This document shows positions 1-5,244 of a stretch of DNA of 7,670 bases, one piece after another (positions within the stretch are counted from its first letter, which is position 1; the number at the start of each line of letters is the position of its first letter). A model generated the notes under the pieces. It saw only the letters and a program-made list of their open reading frames with translations, had not been told where the DNA came from and did not search any database. The stretch comes from JAILZP01 sp037444185 (lineage in GTDB: Bacteria > Bacillota > Desulfotomaculia > Desulfotomaculales > Desulfocucumaceae): assembly GCA_037444185.1 (NCBI GenBank), contig JBBIMW010000066.1, positions 1 to 7,670 of the forward strand, in the 5' to 3' direction. The translations under genes were made by a program, and so were the position numbers.

Positions 1-2
1 GC

Positions 3-83
3 GTTGTTGACCTTTATAGCAAAGATGTAGTTGGCATGGCTATGAACAGCACCATTATGCCTCAATATGGAACAGCCAGGTAA
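3..83 (+). pseudogene. IS3-family transposase remnant (integrase core fragment)
   Basis: The frame starting at base 3 reads VVDLYSKDVVGMAMNS before running into unrelated residues and a TAA at 81-83. That stretch matches the conserved VDLYSR-x-VVGWAMS segment around a catalytic Asp in the rve/DDE domain of IS3-family OrfB transposases; the aspartate of VDLYS is kept. The fragment is cut by the window edge at its 5' end, so the upstream part cannot be judged. Downstream of AMNS the expected family sequence (about 80 more residues) is absent and the frame closes, so the copy is a broken remnant. Its presence supports the view that this side of the tRNA-Arg gene is a landing zone for mobile DNA. 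Assignment to the IS3 family is fairly safe; the subgroup cannot be told. Confidence 0.65.
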
Positions 84-202
84 TATCACAGCATAAATAA
101 TGAGTCGTCCGATTACCCGTCGCCGGTCACAACAAGTGCGTTACCTTCAATGTTGGGAATAATGTTCACTCCAGAGTTGCAAACCTGTCGCGACATAATA
201 TT

Positions 203-448
203 GGTACCGTTTACCTAAGTTATTAAGTTATTCTTCCATAGCACCCCGTATTCCCGATGCAAACCCGTTAAATATAACGCCGGACTGTCCAACCGTGATG
301 GCCGGGACGTCAGCGCCGCAATAATATACTCCGGTCGAATGGATAAAACACCGATACCGGCTGCTGGGCCTGTCATCCATTTTAAAGTGTCAACGGCCTT
401 ATTTTTTAAAGGATGGCTCCCAAACTAATAACTTAGTTAACCGGTACC
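203..448. mobile_element. MITE-like element, copy 1 (246 bp)
   Basis: The sequence starts GGTACCGTTTACC and ends GTTAACCGGTACC, and its interior is nearly identical to the second copy at 1313-1565. It carries no transposase-sized frame, so a non-autonomous MITE is the simplest reading. Compared with copy 2 it has lost one 8-bp unit of the AATAACTT tandem in the right terminal repeat, has one extra C near base 269, and differs by a handful of substitutions. The left flank (ending AATATT) and right flank (AGCACTAA) show no convincing target-site duplication. No matching autonomous element is visible in the window. Confidence 0.7.
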
Positions 449-485
449 AGCACTAATGAGTATTCCCCGAAGGCCTTGTTTTTTC

Positions 486-531
486 TGGCGTCCCAGGAGG
501 GATTTGAACCCCCGGCCTACGGATTAGAAGT
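486..531 (-). repeat. Orphan 3' end of tRNA-Arg(TCT), putative displaced attachment half-site
   Basis: These 46 bases match the 3' part of the intact tRNA-Arg at 1573-1618 at 45 of 46 positions; the one difference is in the T-loop (TTCAAAT instead of TTCGAAT). The match covers CCA, discriminator, acceptor 3' strand, T arm, variable loop, anticodon 3' strand and anticodon loop, and stops one base beyond the anticodon loop. It lacks the 5' half, so it cannot be a functional tRNA. Such a fragment downstream of an intact tRNA, in the same orientation, is the classic trace of integration by a tyrosine recombinase with crossover near the anticodon loop; a local duplication would also produce it. 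Confidence 0.8.
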
Positions 532-567
532 GCGAACCAGTGCCCTTTGTATAGTTAAAAGTAAAGC

Positions 568-966
568 CTATCCCGTCCCCTGCACTATTTTAGACTTTAT
601 TATAAACACAAAGGCTTTGGACTCTTCAATCAGCGACAACACCTGTTCTTTTTCATAACTGACAAAATCCATATAATCACTGCGCTGGCGGTAATCGAAT
701 ATTTGACGGTAAAACTGTCCCAATTCCTTGCTGACACGACCGGTTTTTACCCAGCGCTGGACAAAGAGCGACCGGATACCGCTGTGCTTTGACGAGCTTA
801 ATCCCTCATTAAGCAATAGGGCTGATACCGCGTAAAAACAGGCGTAGTACAGCCTGTTTACGGAAGCGTTAAGGTGGTTTGACTTGTACAACACTTCTGC
901 TTCCTCCAACGCCTCCTCAGCCCGGGATAATCTGTATTTAACCAAATCCCCGGTCTCAGGATTCAT
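568..966 (-). CDS. HEPN-domain protein (UPF0332-like), partner of MNT nucleotidyltransferase
   Basis: This 132-residue, mostly helical protein carries features of the small UPF0332-type HEPN family: NRLYYACFYAVSALL at about 37-51, a KHSG turn at 60-63, a helix with VKTGRVSKELG at 73-83 and the charged FDYRQRSDY at 90-98. The length suits the family. HEPN proteins paired with MNT nucleotidyltransferases often act as a toxin (RNase) with the nucleotidyltransferase as antitoxin. The classic R-x(4-6)-H catalytic motif and the R-x4-H-x-Y tyrosine target of HepT-type toxins are not visible here, so RNase activity is uncertain. The ATG overlaps the TGA of the upstream MNT gene by four bases (ATGA), implying one transcript and translational coupling. 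The stop lies 36 bases from the orphan tRNA-Arg fragment. The family is fairly secure; the toxin role is an inference from pairing. Confidence 0.85.
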   Translation of the reverse strand: MNPETGDLVKYRLSRAEEALEEAEVLYKSNHLNASVNRLYYACFYAVSALLLNEGLSSSKHSGIRSLFVQRWVKTGRVSKELGQFYRQIFDYRQRSDYMDFVSYEKEQVLSLIEESKAFVFIIKSKIVQGTG

Positions 967-1289
967 ATGGTTACCCCTTCCCGCTCGACGTTCTGGCGAA
1001 AAGGCATGGCTTTAAACACGGGAGAGTTCCATTTTTCTCTCAGGATCACTTGAATAGATAACAGTTTTCCGGTTTCCAGTTCAAGATTGAAAAGACGGTC
1101 TCCAATCATGCGCTCGGTCTTCCAGTGAACCGGGTCGTTCACAAGAATCAGCAGGTCGAAGTCAGAGTCCTCTGCCGCATCCCCACGCGCCCTGGAACCA
1201 TAAAGTATGATTTCAGCGTCAGGTATTATTTCCAGTACCATCTGTTTGCAGCGGGTTAATAAATCGGCATTTGAAGAGATCATTTCCAC
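963..1289 (-). CDS. MNT-type minimal nucleotidyltransferase, partner of HEPN
   Basis: The 108-residue product has the pol-beta-type nucleotidyltransferase signature: G31-S32, then SDFD at 42-45, fitting GS-x10-D-x-D. D43 and D45 would bind the catalytic metals. A third acidic residue expected on the following strand is not obvious; the segment reads GKLLSIQVIL. The C-terminal part (W/F-rich, ending NVEREGVTI) fits the small MNT proteins encoded beside HEPN partners. Characterised relatives in MntA-HepT systems transfer AMP to the HEPN toxin and thereby neutralise it; whether this one does is inferred. The GTG start at 1289 is chosen because GAGG sits 7 bases upstream; an in-frame ATG at 1283 is the alternative. 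The gene begins about 20 bases from MITE copy 2, so its promoter may lie inside the MITE terminal repeat. Confidence 0.87.
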   Translation of the reverse strand: MEMISSNADLLTRCKQMVLEIIPDAEIILYGSRARGDAAEDSDFDLLILVNDPVHWKTERMIGDRLFNLELETGKLLSIQVILREKWNSPVFKAMPFRQNVEREGVTI

Positions 1290-1312
1290 CAGGCCACCTC
1301 GTTGGAAATATT

Positions 1313-1565
1313 GGTACCGGTTACCTAAGTTATTAAGTTATTCTTCCATAGCACCCCGTATTCCCGGTGCAAACCGTTAAATATGACGCCGGACTGTCCA
1401 ACCGTGACGGCCGGGTCGTCAGCGCCGCAATAATATACTCCGGTCGAATGGATAAAACACCGATACCGGCTGCTGGGCCTGTCATCCATTTTAAAGTGTC
1501 AACGGCCTTATTTTTTAAAGGATGGCTCCCAAACTAATAACTTAATAACTTAGTTAACCGGTACC
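1313..1565. mobile_element. MITE-like element, copy 2 (253 bp, near-perfect TIRs)
   Basis: The left end (GGTACCGGTTACCTAAGTT...) and the reverse complement of the right end agree over 30 bases with a single mismatch at position 12. Each inverted repeat contains a tandem AAGTTATT. The interior matches copy 1 (203-448) closely and in the same orientation. The element ends 7 bases from the CCA end of tRNA-Arg and begins about 23 bases upstream of the MNT start. Small size, long TIRs, two genomic copies and no transposase point to a MITE; no target duplication is clear. The minus strand contains a short frame (1325-1489) that also opens in copy 1 but diverges by a frameshift. Confidence 0.78.
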
Positions 1566-1572
1566 ACTACTA

Positions 1573-1649
1573 TGGCGTCCCAGGAGGGATTCGAACCCCC
1601 GGCCTACGGATTAGAAGTCCGTTGCTCTATCCGGCTGAGCTACTGGGAC
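1573..1649 (-). tRNA. tRNA-Arg(TCT)
   Basis: On the minus strand the 77 nt fold into a full cloverleaf: acceptor GTCCCAG/CTGGGAC, D-stem GCTC/GAGC, anticodon stem ACGGA/TCCGT with loop CTTCTAA (anticodon TCT, decoding AGA/AGG), a five-base variable loop, T arm with loop TTCGAAT, discriminator G and an encoded CCA. A strong promoter lies just upstream on the same strand. Its 3' 46 nt are repeated at 486-531, marking the gene as a probable integration target. MITE copy 2 sits only 7 bases past the CCA, so no native terminator is left next to the gene; readthrough into the MITE and possibly into the MNT/HEPN genes, which lie in the same orientation, is plausible. Confidence 0.97.
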
Positions 1650-1664
1650 TTGAACGCAAAGCAT

Positions 1665-1693
1665 ATATTATCAGAAATCAGTGCGGCTGTCAA
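1665..1693 (-). promoter_or_regulatory. Sigma-A-type promoter of tRNA-Arg
   Basis: On the minus strand a perfect TTGACA (1688-1693) is separated by exactly 17 bases from TAATAT (1665-1670, five of six consensus bases). The -10 ends 15 bases before the first tRNA base, so transcription would begin a few bases upstream of the mature 5' end. Position, spacing and orientation all fit a strong stable-RNA promoter. Confidence 0.88.
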
Positions 1694-1746
1694 TGGACAC
1701 CGGGGTACATTCCAGAACACATGGCACACAAGGCGCCGGGACGAAA

Positions 1747-1759
1747 GCCGAATTCCGGC
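1747..1759 (-). terminator. Weak hairpin downstream of the diguanylate cyclase gene
   Basis: On the minus strand GCCG-GAATT-CGGC forms a short stem followed by TTTCGT, 9 bases past the GGDEF gene stop. The stem is only four base pairs and the T-run is poor, so this is at best a weak terminator; no better candidate was seen before the tRNA promoter. Confidence 0.25.
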
Positions 1760-1768
1760 GGTATTCAA

Positions 1769-2740
1769 TCACGTGGCCACCACCCTGTTTTTCAGTACTT
1801 TGGCCCTGTACATGGCTCTGTCGGCGAGCTCCAGCAGGTAATCGGCATCCCGGCCGTCCCCCTCCGACGAAGATATGCCGATAGACACCGTAATGGGCAC
1901 TTCCTGGCCTGCAAAGTCCGTTTCCACCTCCTCCCTGATCCTCTCGGCGATTTTCTTCGCCCTCTCCGGGACCACCCCCGGCAGAAGCACGCAGAACTCC
2001 TCCCCCCCATACCTGAAGATCAGGTCATTGCCCCTTATATTGGTGGTCATTATGCCCGCCAGCCGCCTCAATATCTCGTCCCCTTTAACGTGGCCCAGCG
2101 TATCATTATACCTCTTAAAATTGTCTACGTCTATCATCAGCAGGCTGATGGGCCGGCTGTCCCGCAAGCATTGCCTTATCTCCTGCTTCAAGGTGGCGTT
2201 GAAGGATCTCCTGTTGCGTAAACCGGTGAGCCCGTCCATAACCGACTGCTGTTCAAAAAGCCAAAGTCTTCTAGTGATGATCCAGGCCAGCACCGCTGCG
2301 GCAAAAAGCATCATCGACCCCAAAACGGTCTCAAAAGTCTCCAGATGATAGACTTTCCAGGACAGAAAAACAAAGCAGACCACAGTGACGATTCCGTTCA
2401 GTACCGAGGGGGCGAATCCCAGATAGGGGTTCCTTAATATGTTGACCATAAAAAGAAAAAGCCAAATGACCGTCTTATAATCAATCATAATAATCAAGGC
2501 GGTAAGGGCCAAGGGGTTGTATAACGCCGACAGGCAGGCCAGCAGGCGGCCGAGTCTCTTTTTGCGGTGTCTGACCTGAAGCAGGTGAATCTGGACTGAA
2601 ATGCCGGCGATGAATATTGTCAGTACAAACACAAGGGTGGAAAGAACGCTGAAATAAGCGTTCGCCGCCGCCAGGGCCACCGTCGCAAAAACCGCCAATG
2701 CCAGACTGTATTTCTTTTTGTCGGTTTTTTCCCCTCTCAT
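1769..2740 (-). CDS. Membrane-anchored GGDEF diguanylate cyclase
   Basis: The 323-residue protein should condense two GTP into cyclic di-GMP at the membrane. The N-terminal half (about 12-157) contains five or six hydrophobic helices and no recognised sensory domain. The GGDEF domain starts at DGLTGLRNRR (169-178) and carries metal-site aspartates in MIDVDNFKRYND (202-213), a GGEEF active-site loop at 245-249 and an RGND inhibitory-site motif (236-239) exactly five residues before it. It therefore looks catalytically competent and subject to product inhibition. The domain ends with LADRAMYRAKVLKNRV, the usual C-terminal signature. The ATG start is supported by AGGTGG seven bases upstream. The gene is divergent from the peroxiredoxin operon and shares a 147-base AT-rich intergenic region with it. 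The signal it senses cannot be told from sequence. Confidence 0.95.
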   Translation of the reverse strand: MRGEKTDKKKYSLALAVFATVALAAANAYFSVLSTLVFVLTIFIAGISVQIHLLQVRHRKKRLGRLLACLSALYNPLALTALIIMIDYKTVIWLFLFMVNILRNPYLGFAPSVLNGIVTVVCFVFLSWKVYHLETFETVLGSMMLFAAAVLAWIITRRLWLFEQQSVMDGLTGLRNRRSFNATLKQEIRQCLRDSRPISLLMIDVDNFKRYNDTLGHVKGDEILRRLAGIMTTNIRGNDLIFRYGGEEFCVLLPGVVPERAKKIAERIREEVETDFAGQEVPITVSIGISSSEGDGRDADYLLELADRAMYRAKVLKNRVVAT

Positions 2741-2849
2741 AAACCGACCACCTGGCTTTCATATATATTTCATAATATCAAAAAAACGGTAAACGCATAA
2801 GAAGTTAAAAAATATTTAAGAAAAAGATAAGCTTGGCGTAATCTCTATA

Positions 2850-2878
2850 CCTTATTCTTTTACAAAAAGATAAGGAGG
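2850..2878 (+). promoter_or_regulatory. Inverted repeat overlapping the ribosome site of the peroxiredoxin gene
   Basis: CCTTATTCTTTT (2850-2861) and AAAAGATAAGG (2865-2875) are complementary over 11 pairs with a single bulged T and a three-base loop. The right arm overlaps the strong ribosome site AAGGAGG (2872-2878), nine bases before the ATG. It could be a DNA operator for a redox repressor or an RNA hairpin masking the ribosome site. It does not match the PerR box well. No convincing -35/-10 pair was found upstream. Confidence 0.5.
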
Positions 2879-2887
2879 CGTAAGTTT

Positions 2888-3538
2888 ATGCACTGCGAAA
2901 AAGAATCCCTCCACTCCCTGCCGAGGCTTGGTTCTCCCGCCCCTTCCTTTGAGGCCGCAACCACCCACGGAACCTTGCGGCTGGAGGATTTTAGGGGAAG
3001 CTGGCTGATATTGTTTTCCCACCCGGCGGACTTCACACCGGTATGCACCACCGAATTCATAGCCTTTGCCGGAATTCACCAGGAGCTGCGCAGCCGCAAC
3101 GTCGAACTGCTGGGGCTGAGCATCGACAGTATATACGCCCATATTGCCTGGATCCGCAATATTGAAGAAAAAATGGGGATCAAAATAACCTTCCCCATCA
3201 TCGCCGACCTAAATAAAGAGGTGGCCATGGCCTACGGCATGATGATGCCCGGGGAAAGCAAAACCGAAACCTCCCGTTGCGTATTTGTCATCGACCCCGA
3301 GGGCATCATCAGGGCCATGATCTATTACCCCCTGACCACCGGGCGCAATATGGACGAAATTCTGCGGCTCATCGACGCGCTGCAGACCTCGGACAAACAC
3401 AAGGTGGCCACTCCCGCCAACTGGAAGCCGGGCGACAAAGTAATCATACCCCCGCCCAACACCCAGGATATGGCGGAGGAACGGGTAAACGAAGGACACG
3501 ACTGCAAGGACTGGTATTTTTGCAAAAAGATGTTATAG
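2888..3538 (+). CDS. Peroxiredoxin, Prx6/archaeal three-cysteine type
   Basis: The 216-residue thiol peroxidase reduces hydrogen peroxide and organic hydroperoxides in the cytoplasm. The thioredoxin-like AhpC/TSA core contains the active-site PADFTPVCTTEF with peroxidatic C53, preceded by T50 and P51, and active-site R130 (SRCVFVID). The C-terminal extension (LQTSDKHKVATPANWKPGD), typical of the Prx6 group, is complete. It ends in HDCKDWYFCKK, with C206 and C212 in the C-x-DWxFC arrangement known from archaeal peroxiredoxins such as Aeropyrum pernix TPx (C50/C207/C213), so resolution through the C-terminal pair is likely. The ATG start follows AAGGAGG by nine bases. It leads a tight operon with a winged-helix protein, a rubredoxin-like protein and an MBL-rhodanese fusion; the rubredoxin-like protein could be its electron donor, which is an inference. 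Confidence 0.95.
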   Translation: MHCEKESLHSLPRLGSPAPSFEAATTHGTLRLEDFRGSWLILFSHPADFTPVCTTEFIAFAGIHQELRSRNVELLGLSIDSIYAHIAWIRNIEEKMGIKITFPIIADLNKEVAMAYGMMMPGESKTETSRCVFVIDPEGIIRAMIYYPLTTGRNMDEILRLIDALQTSDKHKVATPANWKPGDKVIIPPPNTQDMAEERVNEGHDCKDWYFCKKML

Positions 3539-3557
3539 AAAAAAGGAGGTATTGGCC

Positions 3558-3779
3558 ATGGCCTGCATTAAACCCGACGGAACCCTCACCCGGCCCGGCA
3601 GAGCCATGATCAACGCCATGCTGCAGCCGGCGACCCTGGAACAGGTGTCCCGGAATTCCGGCTTGCCGCTGTACCGTGTGCGCAGCGTGATCAGGGAACT
3701 GCTGGATGCCGGCCTGGCGGAGGCGGGCGGTGACCTCTACACAGCAACCGGAACGGGCATAAAAAAATTAGAAGAATAA
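3558..3779 (+). CDS. Small winged-helix DNA-binding-like protein
   Basis: This 73-residue protein is not recognised as a named family. After a short N-terminus with one Cys (MACIKPDGT), residues 13-55 fit a winged helix-turn-helix: a first helix (GRAMINAML), PATLEQVSRNSGLPLYRVRSVIRELLDAGL as the helix-turn-helix and recognition helix, then a wing (AEAGGDLYTATGTGIKKLEE). The pattern resembles MarR/ArsR-like wings without any effector domain. Start ATG 3558 is preferred because GGAGG lies eight bases upstream; a TTG two codons earlier is less likely. It begins 19 bases after the peroxiredoxin stop and ends 27 bases before the rubredoxin-like gene, so it is co-transcribed. A role as local regulator is plausible; the inverted repeat at 2850-2875 is a candidate target, without direct support. 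Confidence 0.8.
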   Translation: MACIKPDGTLTRPGRAMINAMLQPATLEQVSRNSGLPLYRVRSVIRELLDAGLAEAGGDLYTATGTGIKKLEE

Positions 3780-3806
3780 ATACGAAATTCACGAGGAGGT
3801 ACCATT

Positions 3807-3986
3807 ATGCAATGGAAGTGCGAGAGCTGCGGCTATACCTTCAAATCCGAGGCGGACAAACTGCCGGACGAATGCCCCTCCTGCGGACAGAAATGCGCCT
3901 TCCTGGACGTCACCTGCTATACCCCGGACTGCGACTGCGGGTCCGGCGACCCCGGCTACGACCCCAGGATTAAGGGGCCGCACTGA
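3807..3986 (+). CDS. Rubredoxin-like small iron protein with extra C-terminal cysteines
   Basis: The 59-residue product begins MQWKCESCGY, followed by DECPSCGQKC. The two CxxCG knuckles (C5/C8 and C23/C26) are the ligands of a mononuclear rubredoxin-type Fe or Zn site. The spacing between knuckles is shorter than in classical rubredoxin. The tail adds C30, C37, C42 and C44 in DVTCYTPDCDCGSGD, giving eight cysteines, then GYDPRIKGPH. Similar rubredoxin-like domains with a VTCYTPxC tail occur, to my knowledge, in anaerobes attached to redox proteins or standing alone. An electron-transfer role, perhaps feeding the peroxiredoxin two genes upstream, is inferred. The start follows GAGGAGGT closely. 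The gene lies between the winged-helix and MBL-rhodanese genes with gaps of 27 and 37 bases. Confidence 0.88.
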   Translation: MQWKCESCGYTFKSEADKLPDECPSCGQKCAFLDVTCYTPDCDCGSGDPGYDPRIKGPH

Positions 3987-4023
3987 AAGAAATACAAAAT
4001 AGCCTGAACCGGGGGTGCCCTGC

Positions 4024-5179
4024 ATGTTTTTCAAGCAAATAACCGAATAAAGAGGGCTGTATCTCTTACATCATCGGTTGCCTTGATGCGGGGGAGGCGG
4101 CGGTACTGGATCCGAACCGCCATCCGGGACCGTATCTGGAAGCACTGAAGAAGGAAAACCTTACCTTAAGATACACAGTGGACACCCACACCCGCGCCGA
4201 CCACGACACCCTGTCCGGGGAACTGTCTCGGCAGACCGGGGCAAAGGTGGCCATGCACGCAAATTACACCAAACAGCGGCGATTGGGGTCCGACTTTGCG
4301 GCAAACCGCGAAGTGGCCGCACACTTGGCCTTCAACGCGTCGGTGGCGGTGGATGTGGAACTGGATCACGGTTCCGTCCTCAATGTGGGGGAGATTAATA
4401 TAAAGGTGCTGCACACCCCCGGGCACACCATGGACAGCATATGTCTTTTGTTGCCTGAAAGACTGCTGATTACCGGGGACTCCCTGATGATCGGGCAGGC
4501 GGGCCGGCCGGACCTGCCCGGGGGCGACGGCGGAGCGCTTTACGACAGTCTGACCGGAGTATTAATGAAGCTGGACGACAATACCATAGTCTGCCCCGGC
4601 CATGACTACAATGGGAACGTCAGCACCACCATCGGCTACGAACGGGCAAACAATCCCTTTTTAAAGCACAATTCCCGGCAAGAATTCATGGCGTACACCA
4701 AAAAAGTTTTCAGTGGCGGCGTCGGCGACGGCAAACTGCAATGCTCGGCCACTCCGCCCCCGGAACCGGCGGCGCCGGCGGAAAAGGGCCTAAGTCCCAT
4801 GGCCAACCAAATGTGCTCCGCCATCGAATATTATATAAAAAATGTTCCGACTCACTGGAACCTCATAGAAGCCAAGGAACTTCACCAACACCTCAGGGAA
4901 AAAAAGAATCTGTTTTTGCTGGACGTCAGGACGCCGGAGGAATTTGCCTCCGGCAGCATCGAAGGATCCGTCAATATACCGGTATCCGGACTTCCAGCCA
5001 GGGTAAAGGAACTGCCCCGGGACCTGGACCGGCCCATAGCGGTGATATGCCGCAGCGGCGCCAGGTCGGCTTACGCCCTTATGTTTCTGAGAGGTTATGG
5101 GTATACCAGGGCGAGAAGCCTGGACCTGGGCTTACACCACTGGGCGGAACTGGGCTACCCCCTGGTAAAAACGGCATAA
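4024..5179 (+). CDS. MBL-fold/rhodanese fusion (persulfide dioxygenase-like), frame broken near the start
   Basis: The product joins an N-terminal metallo-beta-lactamase domain to a C-terminal rhodanese domain, the layout of bacterial persulfide dioxygenases and related sulfur-handling enzymes. The MBL part shows THTRADH (4184-4204), TPGH (His 4424-4426), TGDS (Asp 4478-4480) and PGHDY (His 4601-4603). The usual H-x-H-x-D-H motif reads HTRADH, so the second ligand His is Arg. The rhodanese part has LLDVRTPEEF and the active-site loop CRSGARS with Cys at 5048-5050. The family N-terminus is split: ATG 4024 gives MFFKQITE then TAA (4048-4050), while EGCISYIIGCLDAGEAAVLDP continues in the +1 frame from 4052. 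An in-frame GTG at 4178 would delete the first strands of the fold. A real or sequencing frameshift, or recoding, must be resolved. Full length would be about 384 residues. Confidence 0.85.
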
Positions 5180-5244
5180 ACCGGGCAACACCTGGGAAAT
5201 ATATATTCTACCCCACTTCCCCCATATAATTAATATTATGGGGG

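Larger units (their letters stand above)
486..1618. mobile_element. Possible tRNA-Arg-integrated micro-island carrying MNT/HEPN
   Basis: The 46-bp direct repeats at 486-531 and 1573-1618 bound a segment holding the MNT and HEPN genes and one MITE copy. The repeat that completes the tRNA is at the tRNA-proximal end and the displaced copy at the far end, which is the expected attL/attR arrangement. No integrase, relaxase or replication gene lies between the repeats, so movement would need a helper in trans, or the segment is a deletion relic of a larger island. The alternative is a segmental duplication of tRNA tail plus MITE, because a MITE lies beside both tRNA ends. The bounds are inferred from the repeats only. 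Confidence 0.45.

Noticed and set aside
84..202. Short minus-strand frame beside MITE copy 1 (MSRQVCNSGVNIIPNIEGNA..., ending GDG)
   Set aside because: Only 27 residues with no recognised family and no ribosome site; possibly a relic, but not supportable as a gene.
1622..2221. 199-residue plus-strand frame over the tRNA and GGDEF gene
   Set aside because: It is antisense to a clear GGDEF domain and begins inside a tRNA; the translation has no domain-like character.
3789..4034. 81-residue minus-strand frame
   Set aside because: Antisense to the cysteine-rich rubredoxin-like gene, which has a strong ribosome site and recognisable motifs.
4178..4180. GTG as the start of the MBL-rhodanese gene
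   Set aside because: It falls directly before the THTRADH metal motif and would remove the first strands of the fold, whereas clear family sequence (GCISYIIGCLDAGEAAVLDP) is encoded upstream in the same frame.
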